DNA of 64,000 bases from Caballeronia sp. SEWSISQ10-4 2 (GTDB taxonomy: Bacteria; Pseudomonadota; Gammaproteobacteria; Burkholderiales; Burkholderiaceae). Location: contig NZ_JALPRJ010000001.1 in assembly GCF_030464885.1 (NCBI RefSeq), forward strand, positions 302,179 to 366,178, written 5' to 3'. The notes under the pieces are model-generated. The model searched no databases, was not told where the DNA came from, and saw only the letters and a list, made by a program, of their open reading frames with translations. A program made the translations under genes and the position numbers. Positions 54,066 through 61,447 of the stretch are shown here, in pieces; positions within the stretch are counted from its first letter, which is position 1; every line of letters begins with the position of its first letter.

Positions 54066-55685
54066 TTACGCCTGAATCAGATAGTTGCGCATCAAGCCCG
54101 AGTCCTCGTGCTCCAGCATATGACAGTGATAGAGAAACATCCCGGTGTACGCACCGAAGCGAATCAGCAAGCGGATTCGCTCGCCCGGCATGATGAGTAC
54201 GGTGTCCTTCCATCCCTCATCGACATATCCGCCCGCAACCGAGTCGCGCGCCCTGGAAAACTCCTTTGCAACCAAGCGCTTTAGTACGCGGAACTGCACG
54301 CCGTGTACATGCATCGAGTGCGCCATCAACATCATCGATGCCTCGTTGCGAAACTCCCAGATTTCGGTGGTCTCGCGCCTCACGGTTTCCGATGCCGTGA
54401 CGCTATCCATTTCGAAACGGCGCCCATCGATGCCCCATGTCATCATGCCCATTGTGATACCGAACGCACGTGGCCGTGAGAAATTGACTGCCTCTTGCGG
54501 ACGTACCGCCGGCACCCGCGCGAGGTGCATCGGCAGGACGCTGGTCGCATCCGAGCGCTGCGTGACCCTGACGTTCAACACGGGGAAACGCGCGCCCATC
54601 GGCAACTCCGTATTGCCCATCATCCCGCCCATCGCGACGTCGCCCGCGAACTCGCGGCTCTCCAGCGTCATCTTGGTCCCCAGTGGTTGGTGGCTGAAGT
54701 CCACCCACACGTCGATCCGCTCGGCCGGCGCGAGCGTCACGTACTGCCGTAGAAGCGGTGCGTCGAGCAGTCCGCCATCGGTGCCGATCACGGTAAACGG
54801 AGAACCGTCGTTCCATGCGAGCTTATAAATTCGCGCGTTAGATGCATTAAGCAGGCGCAGGCGATAGGCGCGAGTTTCTACCGGCAACACGAAGTCGGGC
54901 CGTCCATTAACGAGAATCTGGTCACCGAGAAAACCCATCATCTGCGCCATCATGTCACCCATGCCACCCATGCCGCCGTTGCCCATCATTGCGCTTTTCA
55001 TCATCCCACCACGCCCCATCATCCCGCCTGCTGGTTGTGACAGATAAGCGAACTGGTTGTCGCCATTCACCTTTCGGTCCTGAATCATGAGCGGCACGTC
55101 GTAAGCACCCTCAGGCAGTTTGAGTGCGGCTTCCTCCTCATCGCCGACGATCAGGAAGCCAGCCTGTCCAAAGTAGATCTGTGCGCCGGTGCGGCCGTCC
55201 GGGTGCGCGTGGAACCAGTACGTTCCGGCGCGGTTCTGGACCTCGAATTCATATCGGAAATGCTGTCCGGTCGAGATCGCATTGCGCGGATGACCGTCCA
55301 TCGCGGCGGGAATGAGCAGACCATGCCAATGGATGATGGTCGGTTCAGGTAATTCGTTGATGAAGTCGATCCGCACTTTTTGTCCGTGCCGCACGCGCAA
55401 CACCGGCACGTATCTATTGGACAAAAAAACGAGCGCGCCCGCGTCGCCAGAGGTGACTTTTCCGTCGTAGCGCCACACGTGTGTAGCCGATCCCGGCCAG
55501 ATCGCGAGTTGATCTTTCTTTGCGCGCAACTCGACTTCGAGATCCGGGACGAATGGCGCATGAGCTGGATTTGATTGCGCGGATGCGGTACGCAACGCAG
55601 GTGACCATCCGGCACTCGCGAGTAGTGCCGAGCTCAGCGAGGCGCGCAGGAACGTACGACGTTTTGCGTTCTTGATCTCCGGCAT
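54066..55685 (-). CDS. copA: CopA/CueO-type multicopper oxidase
   Basis: 539 aa. Tat signal KRRTFLRASLSSALLASAG, three cupredoxin domains with the Cu motifs HWHGLL, WFHAHPDG, HSMHVHG and HCHMLEHEDSG(L/M). An internal Met-rich stretch (GGMMGRGGMMKSAMMGNGG and onward, about residues 215-245) resembles CueO's Cu(I)-binding insert. It oxidises Cu(I) to less toxic Cu(II) in the periplasm. ATG 55685 is chosen for GGAGGGG upstream. Confidence 0.93.
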   Translation of the reverse strand: MPEIKNAKRRTFLRASLSSALLASAGWSPALRTASAQSNPAHAPFVPDLEVELRAKKDQLAIWPGSATHVWRYDGKVTSGDAGALVFLSNRYVPVLRVRHGQKVRIDFINELPEPTIIHWHGLLIPAAMDGHPRNAISTGQHFRYEFEVQNRAGTYWFHAHPDGRTGAQIYFGQAGFLIVGDEEEAALKLPEGAYDVPLMIQDRKVNGDNQFAYLSQPAGGMMGRGGMMKSAMMGNGGMGGMGDMMAQMMGFLGDQILVNGRPDFVLPVETRAYRLRLLNASNARIYKLAWNDGSPFTVIGTDGGLLDAPLLRQYVTLAPAERIDVWVDFSHQPLGTKMTLESREFAGDVAMGGMMGNTELPMGARFPVLNVRVTQRSDATSVLPMHLARVPAVRPQEAVNFSRPRAFGITMGMMTWGIDGRRFEMDSVTASETVRRETTEIWEFRNEASMMLMAHSMHVHGVQFRVLKRLVAKEFSRARDSVAGGYVDEGWKDTVLIMPGERIRLLIRFGAYTGMFLYHCHMLEHEDSGLMRNYLIQA

Positions 55686-55767
55686 TCGTCCCCTCCAAAA
55701 CGAGCTATCCTTGTCTTGCTTGAGCCACGGATGGGTGCAGTCGCCTCTCCACGGATGCATGACACAA

Positions 55768-56331
55768 TTAACCCTTGGGCGCCCACTTCGCATCGACCGC
55801 AGCCTGGATCTTGCCCGGGTCTTTGATACCCTGACGCGTCATCTGATAAGCGATCTCCGCCGTTCCCTGACAGACGGGGCACGTCACGGCCATCTGGTCT
55901 TCGAAGCATTGCAAATTGGAACGATGCTCACCGCGATTCTCACAGCCGCACCAGCAATACAACTGATTCAGGGTTGCCGGGATCTGCGTGGCTACCCAAT
56001 ACGCGTGCCGCGTCGCGGCGTCCGAGAACTGCTCGGGGTTCAGCACATGCGATGCATCGGTGCGTCCAGTTGGGACAATGCGCAGACCGTTGTCGCGCAG
56101 CATACCGATACGCCATGGGATGTTCGGTGTGCCCGGCAACGGTGCCTTGTCTCCCGCCGACGTGGTCTTTGACAACATGATTTCCGCTGCCATCGACACT
56201 ACGCCCGCGGATAACGCCACCGGCACCACCCAAAGCAAGCGTCGCCTCGACAAGTTCAATCGAGGGCTGCGAGGACGTGCACGTGTGGCTTGGTCTTTCG
56301 AAAGTTTTTTGTCTGGTTGCCTATCTTTCAT
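55768..56331 (-). CDS. PCYCGC-motif exported protein
   Basis: 187 aa with a Tat-like signal (SRRRLLWVVPVALSAGVVSMA) and the motif LYCWCGCENRGEHRSNLQCFEDQMAVTCPVC, a variant of the PCYCGC domain; Cys and His count suggests a metal-binding or redox role. The family appears near multicopper oxidases and in Bacillus lipoproteins. It precedes copA by about 80 bp. Confidence 0.8.
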   Translation of the reverse strand: MKDRQPDKKLSKDQATRARPRSPRLNLSRRRLLWVVPVALSAGVVSMAAEIMLSKTTSAGDKAPLPGTPNIPWRIGMLRDNGLRIVPTGRTDASHVLNPEQFSDAATRHAYWVATQIPATLNQLYCWCGCENRGEHRSNLQCFEDQMAVTCPVCQGTAEIAYQMTRQGIKDPGKIQAAVDAKWAPKG

Positions 56332-56388
56332 CGAGGTGTCTCCTTGGCCGGATGAGGATCATCATCAAGCGCGTATCGCGGCATGACA

Positions 56389-56514
56389 CTACCGCATGCC
56401 ACGCATCATGCCGACATGCATCATTGCCATCCCTGCCACGCCAAGTACGGAGATAAGTCCGACTACGGCCAGCACGATCACAATGGCTTTCAGAATCCAG
56501 GAACGATCACTCAC
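56389..56514 (-). CDS. 41-aa Met-rich membrane peptide
   Basis: GTG-start frame reading MSDRSWILKAIVIVLAVVGL, then SVLGVAGMAMMHVGMMRGMR. One transmembrane helix (residues 7-28) followed by a short Met/His-rich tail facing the periplasm or cytoplasm. It lies between the CzcI-like and PCYCGC genes on the same strand. The hydrophobic-then-Met pattern suits a Cu(I)-handling peptide; the family is unknown to me. Confidence 0.6.
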   Translation of the reverse strand: MSDRSWILKAIVIVLAVVGLISVLGVAGMAMMHVGMMRGMR

Positions 56515-56775
56515 GTCAGTCTCCATTCAGTCTGTTCGGTGTCACGGGCTAACGCGCGGCACCAGTTCTACTGGCATAGGCAACCCCTGTTTCGCCGGCG
56601 AGCGCGAACAGCAGCGGGGCTCATCTACCAGGCTCATGGACCGCATCATCAGCACCATCAACGAGAACACTGAGGCCTGTCGGAAGCGACACATGTTTTC
56701 GCCGTCCGACAGTTCTCCTGACGCGCGAGCGCGCCGTCCTTGAACGTGTCTACGATGGGACTAACGGAAGAGGGA

Positions 56776-57138
56776 TTAAAGCGCTTGCGGTGGGCGCTGC
56801 GGCGGCTCGGGGATGAACTGCGCAATGAGAACGTGACTCATGGGCCGGTAGACAGGCAACGAGGTGATTGCTACCGCGACATGAAGGGAGGGAACGAGAA
56901 CCCACGGCATGCTGCACGAGTGGCTGCCCATGCTGCAATGACCGCCCGCCTGCGTCTTGACGACGGGCGATTTTGTGCGATCAGCATGATCGTCCATATC
57001 AGTCATGGACATCTGGCTTTCATGTGATGGCGAAACGGCAGGTGTCATCGCCGAACAAAGCGACGCCTGCGCGGGATAACCGAGTATCGGCAACCACGCG
57101 ATCAGAAAAAAGGCGATCAGTTTGGTCAGAAATTTCAT
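56776..57138 (-). CDS. CzcI-like exported protein with RPPQxL motif, copy 3
   Basis: 120 aa: signal peptide (MKFLTKLIAFFLIAWLPILGYPAQA), a Met/His/Asp middle (ESQMSMTDMDDHADR; GGHCSMGSHSCSM) and the end FIPEPPQRPPQAL. Most similar to copy 1 at 42940-43314 in both signal peptide (FFLIAWLP / CFLIAWLP) and ending. Confidence 0.68.
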   Translation of the reverse strand: MKFLTKLIAFFLIAWLPILGYPAQASLCSAMTPAVSPSHESQMSMTDMDDHADRTKSPVVKTQAGGHCSMGSHSCSMPWVLVPSLHVAVAITSLPVYRPMSHVLIAQFIPEPPQRPPQAL

Positions 57139-57236
57139 GATTTTTAGTATAGGCGCAGCCGGGCAGTGATGCCACATCTTGCAACGTCAGTATTTACGTC
57201 GATAACCCGATGGCCGATGTCCCAGTGAATGCCCCA

Positions 57237-59093
57237 TCAGCGATCCCACCGCTGCAGGTGCGCGAGGAACGTATCCGCGCCAACGAATCCCACCAGTTCG
57301 GCAGCAGTTTGTTGCTGCCCGCCGCGGTCATAGAAAATTAATGCGGGCGGTCCGAATAATCCATAGCGCTTTAGCAGCGCAGCATCCTCCGGCGTGTTTC
57401 GTGTGACGTCGATGCGCAATAGCTTCCAGTGTGCCAATTCAGCCGCGACACGTGGATCGGCGAACGTAAAGCGTTCCAGCTCTTTACAGGAGAGGCACCA
57501 GTCCGCATAAAAATCCACCATGACGGGCTGACCGTGTGCCTGATTCAGCGCGTCGACCAGTTCGGCGACCGAGCGCACCGGCTGAAATCGCGAGGGGGTT
57601 TCCGTGACGGATGCCGTCCCCTGTGACACGCGCTTGAGCGGCTGCAGCAAATCGTCGTTACCGGACAGGGCACCGAGCAGTTCGGCAATACCGGCAGCGA
57701 CAAGGAGCACGCCCAGTGCTTTGCCCACCCGTGCAATCCCACGCGCATCCGGCGGCAACGGATCAATCGCTCGAAGCATCATGCCGCACGCGGCGAGGAG
57801 CGCGGCCACCAGCACCATCAGCAACCACGATGGGAGCAAGGAGTAGACGAACCACAGGGCGGCCACCAGTAGCATCACGCCCAGCGTGTTCTGCGCGGCA
57901 CGCATCCATTTGCCTGTCCGTGGCAAAACCTGCGTGCCAAAGGTGCCGACGACCAGCAAGGGAATCCCCATGCCGATCGCCATCACATAAAGTGCGAGCG
58001 CCCCGGAAAGCAGATCACCGCTTCGCGAGATGTACAGCAATGCGCCCGCGAGCGCCGGCGTTGAACAGGGACCGACGAGCAGCGCGGACAGGGCGCCCAT
58101 CAGGAATACGGGAAGGATGCGTCCGCCAGGCAGCCGCTGGCTCCAGCCAGCGAGGCCAGTTTGCCAATGTGAAGGCAATTGCAGCCTGAACACACCGAAC
58201 ATCCCGAGCGCGAAGATCACCATGAGGATGCCGAAGCTTGTCAGGATCCACGGTTGCTGCATGAACATCACCAACTGGATGCCGAAGAACGCTGCGATGC
58301 TGCCCGCCAATGCGTAGGTCAGCGCCAGTCCCTGCACGTAGGCAAAGGTGAGCGCAAAAGCGTGCGAAAAATGCGGCCGGGCACCGTGTCCTCCACCACC
58401 CAACACAACCGTCGTGACAATCGGAATGAGCGGATACATGCACGCCGTCCCCGCGATCAATAGGCCCGCGAGCAAAAAGCCGAGCAACTCAGTGATGCTG
58501 AGGCCGGCGGACGACGGCAGTGCCAGCCCGAACAATGTCCGCGTGTTCGCCGGCGAGCTGACGTCGGCATTGGCAACGTCAGCTCGGTCTGGAGCATGCG
58601 TGATGTCCGATACCGCGCCATCGGCTGCTATACGATAGGTCCGGGTAAGCGGCGGATAGCAGACACCCAGGTCCGCGCAGCCTTGAGATGTCACCGACAG
58701 TACAACGTCGGCGGTCACGGGATGAGGTAACGTCAGACGCAGCGACACCGGACCGTGGTAGACGAAGACCTTGCCGAAGGTTGGATCATTTTTCTCTTCA
58801 CCCGGCGGCAAGTCGACCGGCTTCACCGGAACACCATCTACAGCAAAGTTAAAACGATCTCGATACAGGTAGTAACCGGAGCGCGTGCCGAAATCGAGCG
58901 TAATTTGCTGCGGCGCACTGAGACTGACAGTTAGCGGGAAGGCCTGTTCGGCTGGCAACAGGTCGGATTCGGTCACCGCATGTGCTAGAAGCGGGACGAC
59001 CGCAGCGAGGAGCGCGAGCACTATCCGCGTGAGCCAGCTCAGTGCGCTTGCATCCGGTCGCGTACCTAGCTGCCCTGTGTCGATGAGCGTCAT
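57237..59093 (-). CDS. dsbD: Thiol:disulfide interchange protein DsbD
   Basis: About 618 aa. N-terminal DsbD-alpha domain with CADLGVCYPP, a central 8-helix CcdA-like domain (LIAGTACMYPLIPIV, LLVGPCSTPALAGAL with the membrane Cys pair) and a C-terminal thioredoxin domain (VDFYADWCLSCKELER). It passes electrons from cytoplasmic thioredoxin to the periplasm. First gene of the minus-strand operon, it may keep copper-protein thiols reduced. Start taken at the third Met (59093), 9 bp after AAGAGG; 59102 and 59135 are alternatives. Confidence 0.92.
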   Translation of the reverse strand: MTLIDTGQLGTRPDASALSWLTRIVLALLAAVVPLLAHAVTESDLLPAEQAFPLTVSLSAPQQITLDFGTRSGYYLYRDRFNFAVDGVPVKPVDLPPGEEKNDPTFGKVFVYHGPVSLRLTLPHPVTADVVLSVTSQGCADLGVCYPPLTRTYRIAADGAVSDITHAPDRADVANADVSSPANTRTLFGLALPSSAGLSITELLGFLLAGLLIAGTACMYPLIPIVTTVVLGGGGHGARPHFSHAFALTFAYVQGLALTYALAGSIAAFFGIQLVMFMQQPWILTSFGILMVIFALGMFGVFRLQLPSHWQTGLAGWSQRLPGGRILPVFLMGALSALLVGPCSTPALAGALLYISRSGDLLSGALALYVMAIGMGIPLLVVGTFGTQVLPRTGKWMRAAQNTLGVMLLVAALWFVYSLLPSWLLMVLVAALLAACGMMLRAIDPLPPDARGIARVGKALGVLLVAAGIAELLGALSGNDDLLQPLKRVSQGTASVTETPSRFQPVRSVAELVDALNQAHGQPVMVDFYADWCLSCKELERFTFADPRVAAELAHWKLLRIDVTRNTPEDAALLKRYGLFGPPALIFYDRGGQQQTAAELVGFVGADTFLAHLQRWDR

Positions 59094-59268
59094 TGCATTC
59101 ATCCTCTTGCCCGCCGAAACGGCTCCCGGATGCACTCAACGCGGTGTTGGTGCAGTATCTCGAGCATTCTGATCGGCAAGGCAGTCAGATAGAAGCGAGT
59201 CCGGCATGACGGATGTCACGCACGATTGGTTTCCTTGCAAGTCGCGTTCGCCTTGATGTTCTGAGGTG

Positions 59269-59281
59269 CAAAGTAACTTTG
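59269..59281. repeat. CAAAGTNACTTTG palindrome, right end
   Basis: CAAAGTAACTTTG, a perfect 13-bp palindrome with central A, 176 bp upstream of dsbD; matches those at 22265, 22285 and 26650. Confidence 0.75.
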
Positions 59282-59420
59282 ATGATAGCTGCAATCACCC
59301 AGCCGGAAGATCGGTGCGGCGGGAGCCTTTTGCGCGAACCGTTCCAGAACGAGGGCAAATCAAGCAGAGCCTGCAGACCTACCTGCTATCAGGAGCCAGT
59401 CAATCCAACCCGTTAGTTAT

Positions 59421-59537
59421 TGTCTCCAAACGTGTCTCCAAGAAAATGGGAGGTTGGAGACAAACTTGGAGGTAATCAAAACCCTGCCGAATAAGGACTT
59501 CAGTGACGTTCGACTCGTTGTCTCCATGTCTCCAGCG
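59421..59537. repeat. TGGAGACA cluster, right end
   Basis: TGTCTCCA at 59421, 59433, 59519 and 59527, and TGGAGACA at 59455. The pair 59420-59429 / 59454-59463 is a 10-bp inverted repeat. 59518-59537 is the exact reverse complement of 22072-22091. Confidence 0.75.
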
Positions 59538-59599
59538 CTTTCGGCTCGGTCTCGCTGCTCGAAATGGGCTTTTCAGCCCTCCGCGAAGCATTCATAACT

Positions 59600-59624
59600 C
59601 CGGGTACTTTGACGGGTACTTTTT
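59600..59624. repeat. Tandem GGGTACTTT units next to attR
   Basis: CCGGGTACTTTG-A-CGGGTACTTTTT, two units 12 bp apart, in the same orientation as the pair by attL; they end 47 bp before the attR core. Confidence 0.65.
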
Positions 59625-59670
59625 CGGACAATAAGCCCATAACCCTTATATTAAAAGGATGACATACGGA

Positions 59671-59684
59671 CACCGCTTCCGCCA
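59671..59684. other. attR core
   Basis: CACCGCTTCCGCCA, identical to the 3' end of tRNA-Ser at 20140-20153. No tRNA body precedes it, so this is the duplicated end. Confidence 0.85.
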
Positions 59685-59749
59685 AAAACGGCACCCCGGC
59701 TTGTCTGCAACACCCCCTTCCAACGTCCCTGATCCTGATAACGCGAAAT

Positions 59750-60028
59750 TCACACCGCCAGCTCTTCCGGCGAGTGGGTCTTGAGCCAGTCGGCGAGCGC
59801 GGCGTTCAAGCGTGATTGCCAACGCGGCCCGGTTGCGCGAAACGCTTCGAGTACTTCGTTGTCCAGCCGGACCGTTGTCGGTGTCTTCGTGCTGCCCACC
59901 GGTCTTCCCCGCCGCACCACCCTTTCCCCGTCACGCAACTGCGCGCCGGCGACCCAGTCATCGGTGATTTCGGGCGCGTCGTCGGGATCAACCCAGGTGC
60001 GCGGCGAGCTTTTTAGTTTCGCGTTCAT
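59750..60028 (-). CDS. brnA: BrnA-type antitoxin
   Basis: 92 aa. VGSTKTPTTVRLDNEVLEAFRATGPRWQSRLNAALADWL is the ribbon-helix-helix/BrnA C-terminal domain, preceded by PEITDDWVAGAQLRDG. BrnA binds BrnT and represses the operon. It follows brnT by 4 bp. Lies just outside attR. Confidence 0.9.
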   Translation of the reverse strand: MNAKLKSSPRTWVDPDDAPEITDDWVAGAQLRDGERVVRRGRPVGSTKTPTTVRLDNEVLEAFRATGPRWQSRLNAALADWLKTHSPEELAV

Positions 60029-60032
60029 TGGC

Positions 60033-60260
60033 TTATCCCATGCTGATGATGCGGCGATCCCCGCCGCGGGATGTCCAGACCATCACCACGATCCGGCCAT
60101 GCAACCAGCCCGCGGTCGTGAATCGTTGCTCCCCATAGTTCGTACGCAAGTCTGGCTGCGTCAGCGTCATGCCAGCAAAAACCTCGGCAGCAAGCTCAAA
60201 GTCCAGTCCGCGCTCATCAAGGGTTTTGTCGCGCTTCGCGCTGTCGTAGATAATTCCCAG
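60033..60260 (-). pseudogene. brnT: BrnT-type toxin, apparently degraded
   Basis: The frame reads xGIIYDSAKRDKTLDERGLDF, then EVFAGMTLTQPDLRTNYGEQRF and VVMVWTSRGGDRRIISMG, a clear BrnT ribonuclease toxin. Two defects: the codon where family members begin (M-E/K-I-x-Y-D) is CTG, with no ATG, GTG or TTG in frame before an upstream stop; and the frame hits TAA after ISMG although the next codons read ANERE, the usual C-terminus. The toxin is probably reduced or silent; CTG initiation remains possible. Confidence 0.75.
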
Positions 60261-60263
60261 GCA

Positions 60264-60318
60264 ATTATTGTACTAACAGAAATAGAAATGCAAGGTCATT
60301 TTTTGTTAGTACGATAAT
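60264..60318. promoter_or_regulatory. Long inverted repeat upstream of brnT
   Basis: ATTATTGTACTAACA (60264-60278) and TGTTAGTACGATAAT (60304-60318), 15-bp arms with one mismatch and a 25-bp spacer. It overlaps the minus-strand promoter-like TTGCAT...TACAAT. Probably the BrnA operator. Confidence 0.55.
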
Positions 60319-60331
60319 TAGCCTCACCGCG

Positions 60332-60363
60332 AAAAAAACCCGCATCGTCTCCGATGCGGGTTT
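60332..60363 (-). terminator. Terminator of the 52-aa gene
   Basis: AAACCCGCATCG (60336-60347) pairs with CGATGCGGGTTT (60352-60363); on the minus strand a U-run (60338-60332) follows. Confidence 0.85.
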
Positions 60364-60391
60364 CATCTTGCCAAGCGCCGTCGCCCAAACC

Positions 60392-60550
60392 TCATCCGAC
60401 GTCCGGCTCGCCCTCTCCCGGCTTCTTCCCGGGCTTATCGCTTGGGGCCTGCTTACGGTCGTCATCGGCGCGATCCGGCATCTTGCTTGCCTCGTTATCG
60501 CTATGTTCGGCTGGCTTCGGGTTTTTCAGGTCAGTCGGATCGTTGCTCAT
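60392..60550 (-). CDS. Small hydrophilic protein (52 aa)
   Basis: MSNDPTDLKNPKPAEHSDNE... to KKPGEGEPDVG: very hydrophilic, Asp/Lys/Pro-rich, probably disordered. GGAGAG ribosome-binding site before ATG 60550 and a terminator 30 bp after the stop make a compact monocistronic gene. Family unknown. Confidence 0.7.
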   Translation of the reverse strand: MSNDPTDLKNPKPAEHSDNEASKMPDRADDDRKQAPSDKPGKKPGEGEPDVG

Positions 60551-60665
60551 GGTTCTCTCCTTGCACATCAAAATGCAGTTGAACACGCAAAAAGACGCAG
60601 CAAGACCTGGACCAGCCGCGTATTGTTAAGCATGAGTTCAATGAATTCGCGGAGCCTCGTCGACC

Positions 60666-61148
60666 ATGACCTCGAACCTTAAAATTGCGCGCATCGCGCT
60701 GACCTTATCGATCGCAGCAACCATCGCCGCCTGCACGATCACCCCGCCACCCAGCGCGCTGGAAACGCCGAAGCCGGCCGCCGCCCTGAACAGCGCGACG
60801 CTCGATCAATACAAGATGCGCGTCGCGCAGCAAATCTTCGATCGCAATCCGTCGCTTGTGCTCAAAGGCACGCCGCAAGCAATGTTACGTTCACTGGTCG
60901 TGGTCGCGTTCACCGTGGACCGCAGCGGCCGTGTGATCCATTCGTCGGTGTACCGGACCAATGGCGACGATGAAGCCGAAGCCACCGCCCTCGCGTCGCT
61001 GCGACGCGCGTCGCCGTTGCCCACGCCGCCTGCACGTCTGCTCGACGGCAACGGTCAACTCGAACTGTTCGAAGACTGGCTCTTCAACGACAACGGCCGG
61101 TTCCAGCTGCGCAGTGTCCATTCGCCACAGGCAACTGCCATTGATTGA
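60666..61148 (+). CDS. TonB C-terminal-like lipoprotein
   Basis: 160 aa. Signal with lipobox-like IAACTI near residue 22, then a TonB C-terminal fold: LRSLVVVAFTVDRSGRVIHSSVYRTNGDDEAEATALASLRRASPLPTPP. No transmembrane anchor typical of TonB, so a free lipoprotein related to energy-transducer family proteins. Confidence 0.82.
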   Translation: MTSNLKIARIALTLSIAATIAACTITPPPSALETPKPAAALNSATLDQYKMRVAQQIFDRNPSLVLKGTPQAMLRSLVVVAFTVDRSGRVIHSSVYRTNGDDEAEATALASLRRASPLPTPPARLLDGNGQLELFEDWLFNDNGRFQLRSVHSPQATAID

Positions 61149-61447
61149 AGGGAACCATTGCTGCATTCGTCGGCATGGTTTCCTTGCTGGCCGCGGTGCA
61201 CGGTCGTTATAATTTTCGACACCCCGCGCCGGCCATGCCGGCAATGCCGTCGCCACCGCCCATCCAGCGCTTGGCGCAACGCGCCTGACCGGTCACCGCC
61301 GCGACACACCCGCGCAGTCGGACGCCGTTCGTTTTCTAGGCCGTACATCGCCGCGAGCGCGCCGACGCTCGTTGCACATTGCACGTTCAACACAAAGTGT
61401 GTCCCGACACGCGTTCAAACGCGTCCAAAGGGCAAACCGGAGACGCC
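61149..61447. other. Intergenic region
   Basis: About 300 bp before the MHS transporter. GGAACCAT (61151-61158) and ATGGTTTCC (61175-61183) form an imperfect inverted repeat just after the TonB-like gene, perhaps a weak terminator. Otherwise nothing seen. Confidence 0.35.

Larger units (their letters stand above)
59094..59670. other. Repeat-rich non-coding region of the right island end
   Basis: About 575 bp with no supported gene, upstream of dsbD and up to attR. It holds CAAAGTAACTTTG (59269), five TGGAGACA units (59421-59534) and two GGGTACTTT units (59600-59624), in the mirror of the order seen at the left end. The dsbD promoter should also be here. Confidence 0.55.
20140..59684. mobile_element. 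Integrative genomic island in tRNA-Ser(UGA), about 39.5 kb
   Basis: Bounded by 14-bp direct repeats (attL 20140, attR 59671), with a P4-type integrase next to attL. Inside are an AlpA regulator, small satellite-like genes, a DUF927 primase, a candidate defence gene, an ars operon and large copper/silver resistance blocks. Three repeat families occur at both ends in mirrored order. No capsid, packaging, conjugation or plasmid-partition genes are visible, so transfer would need a helper. Confidence 0.85.
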
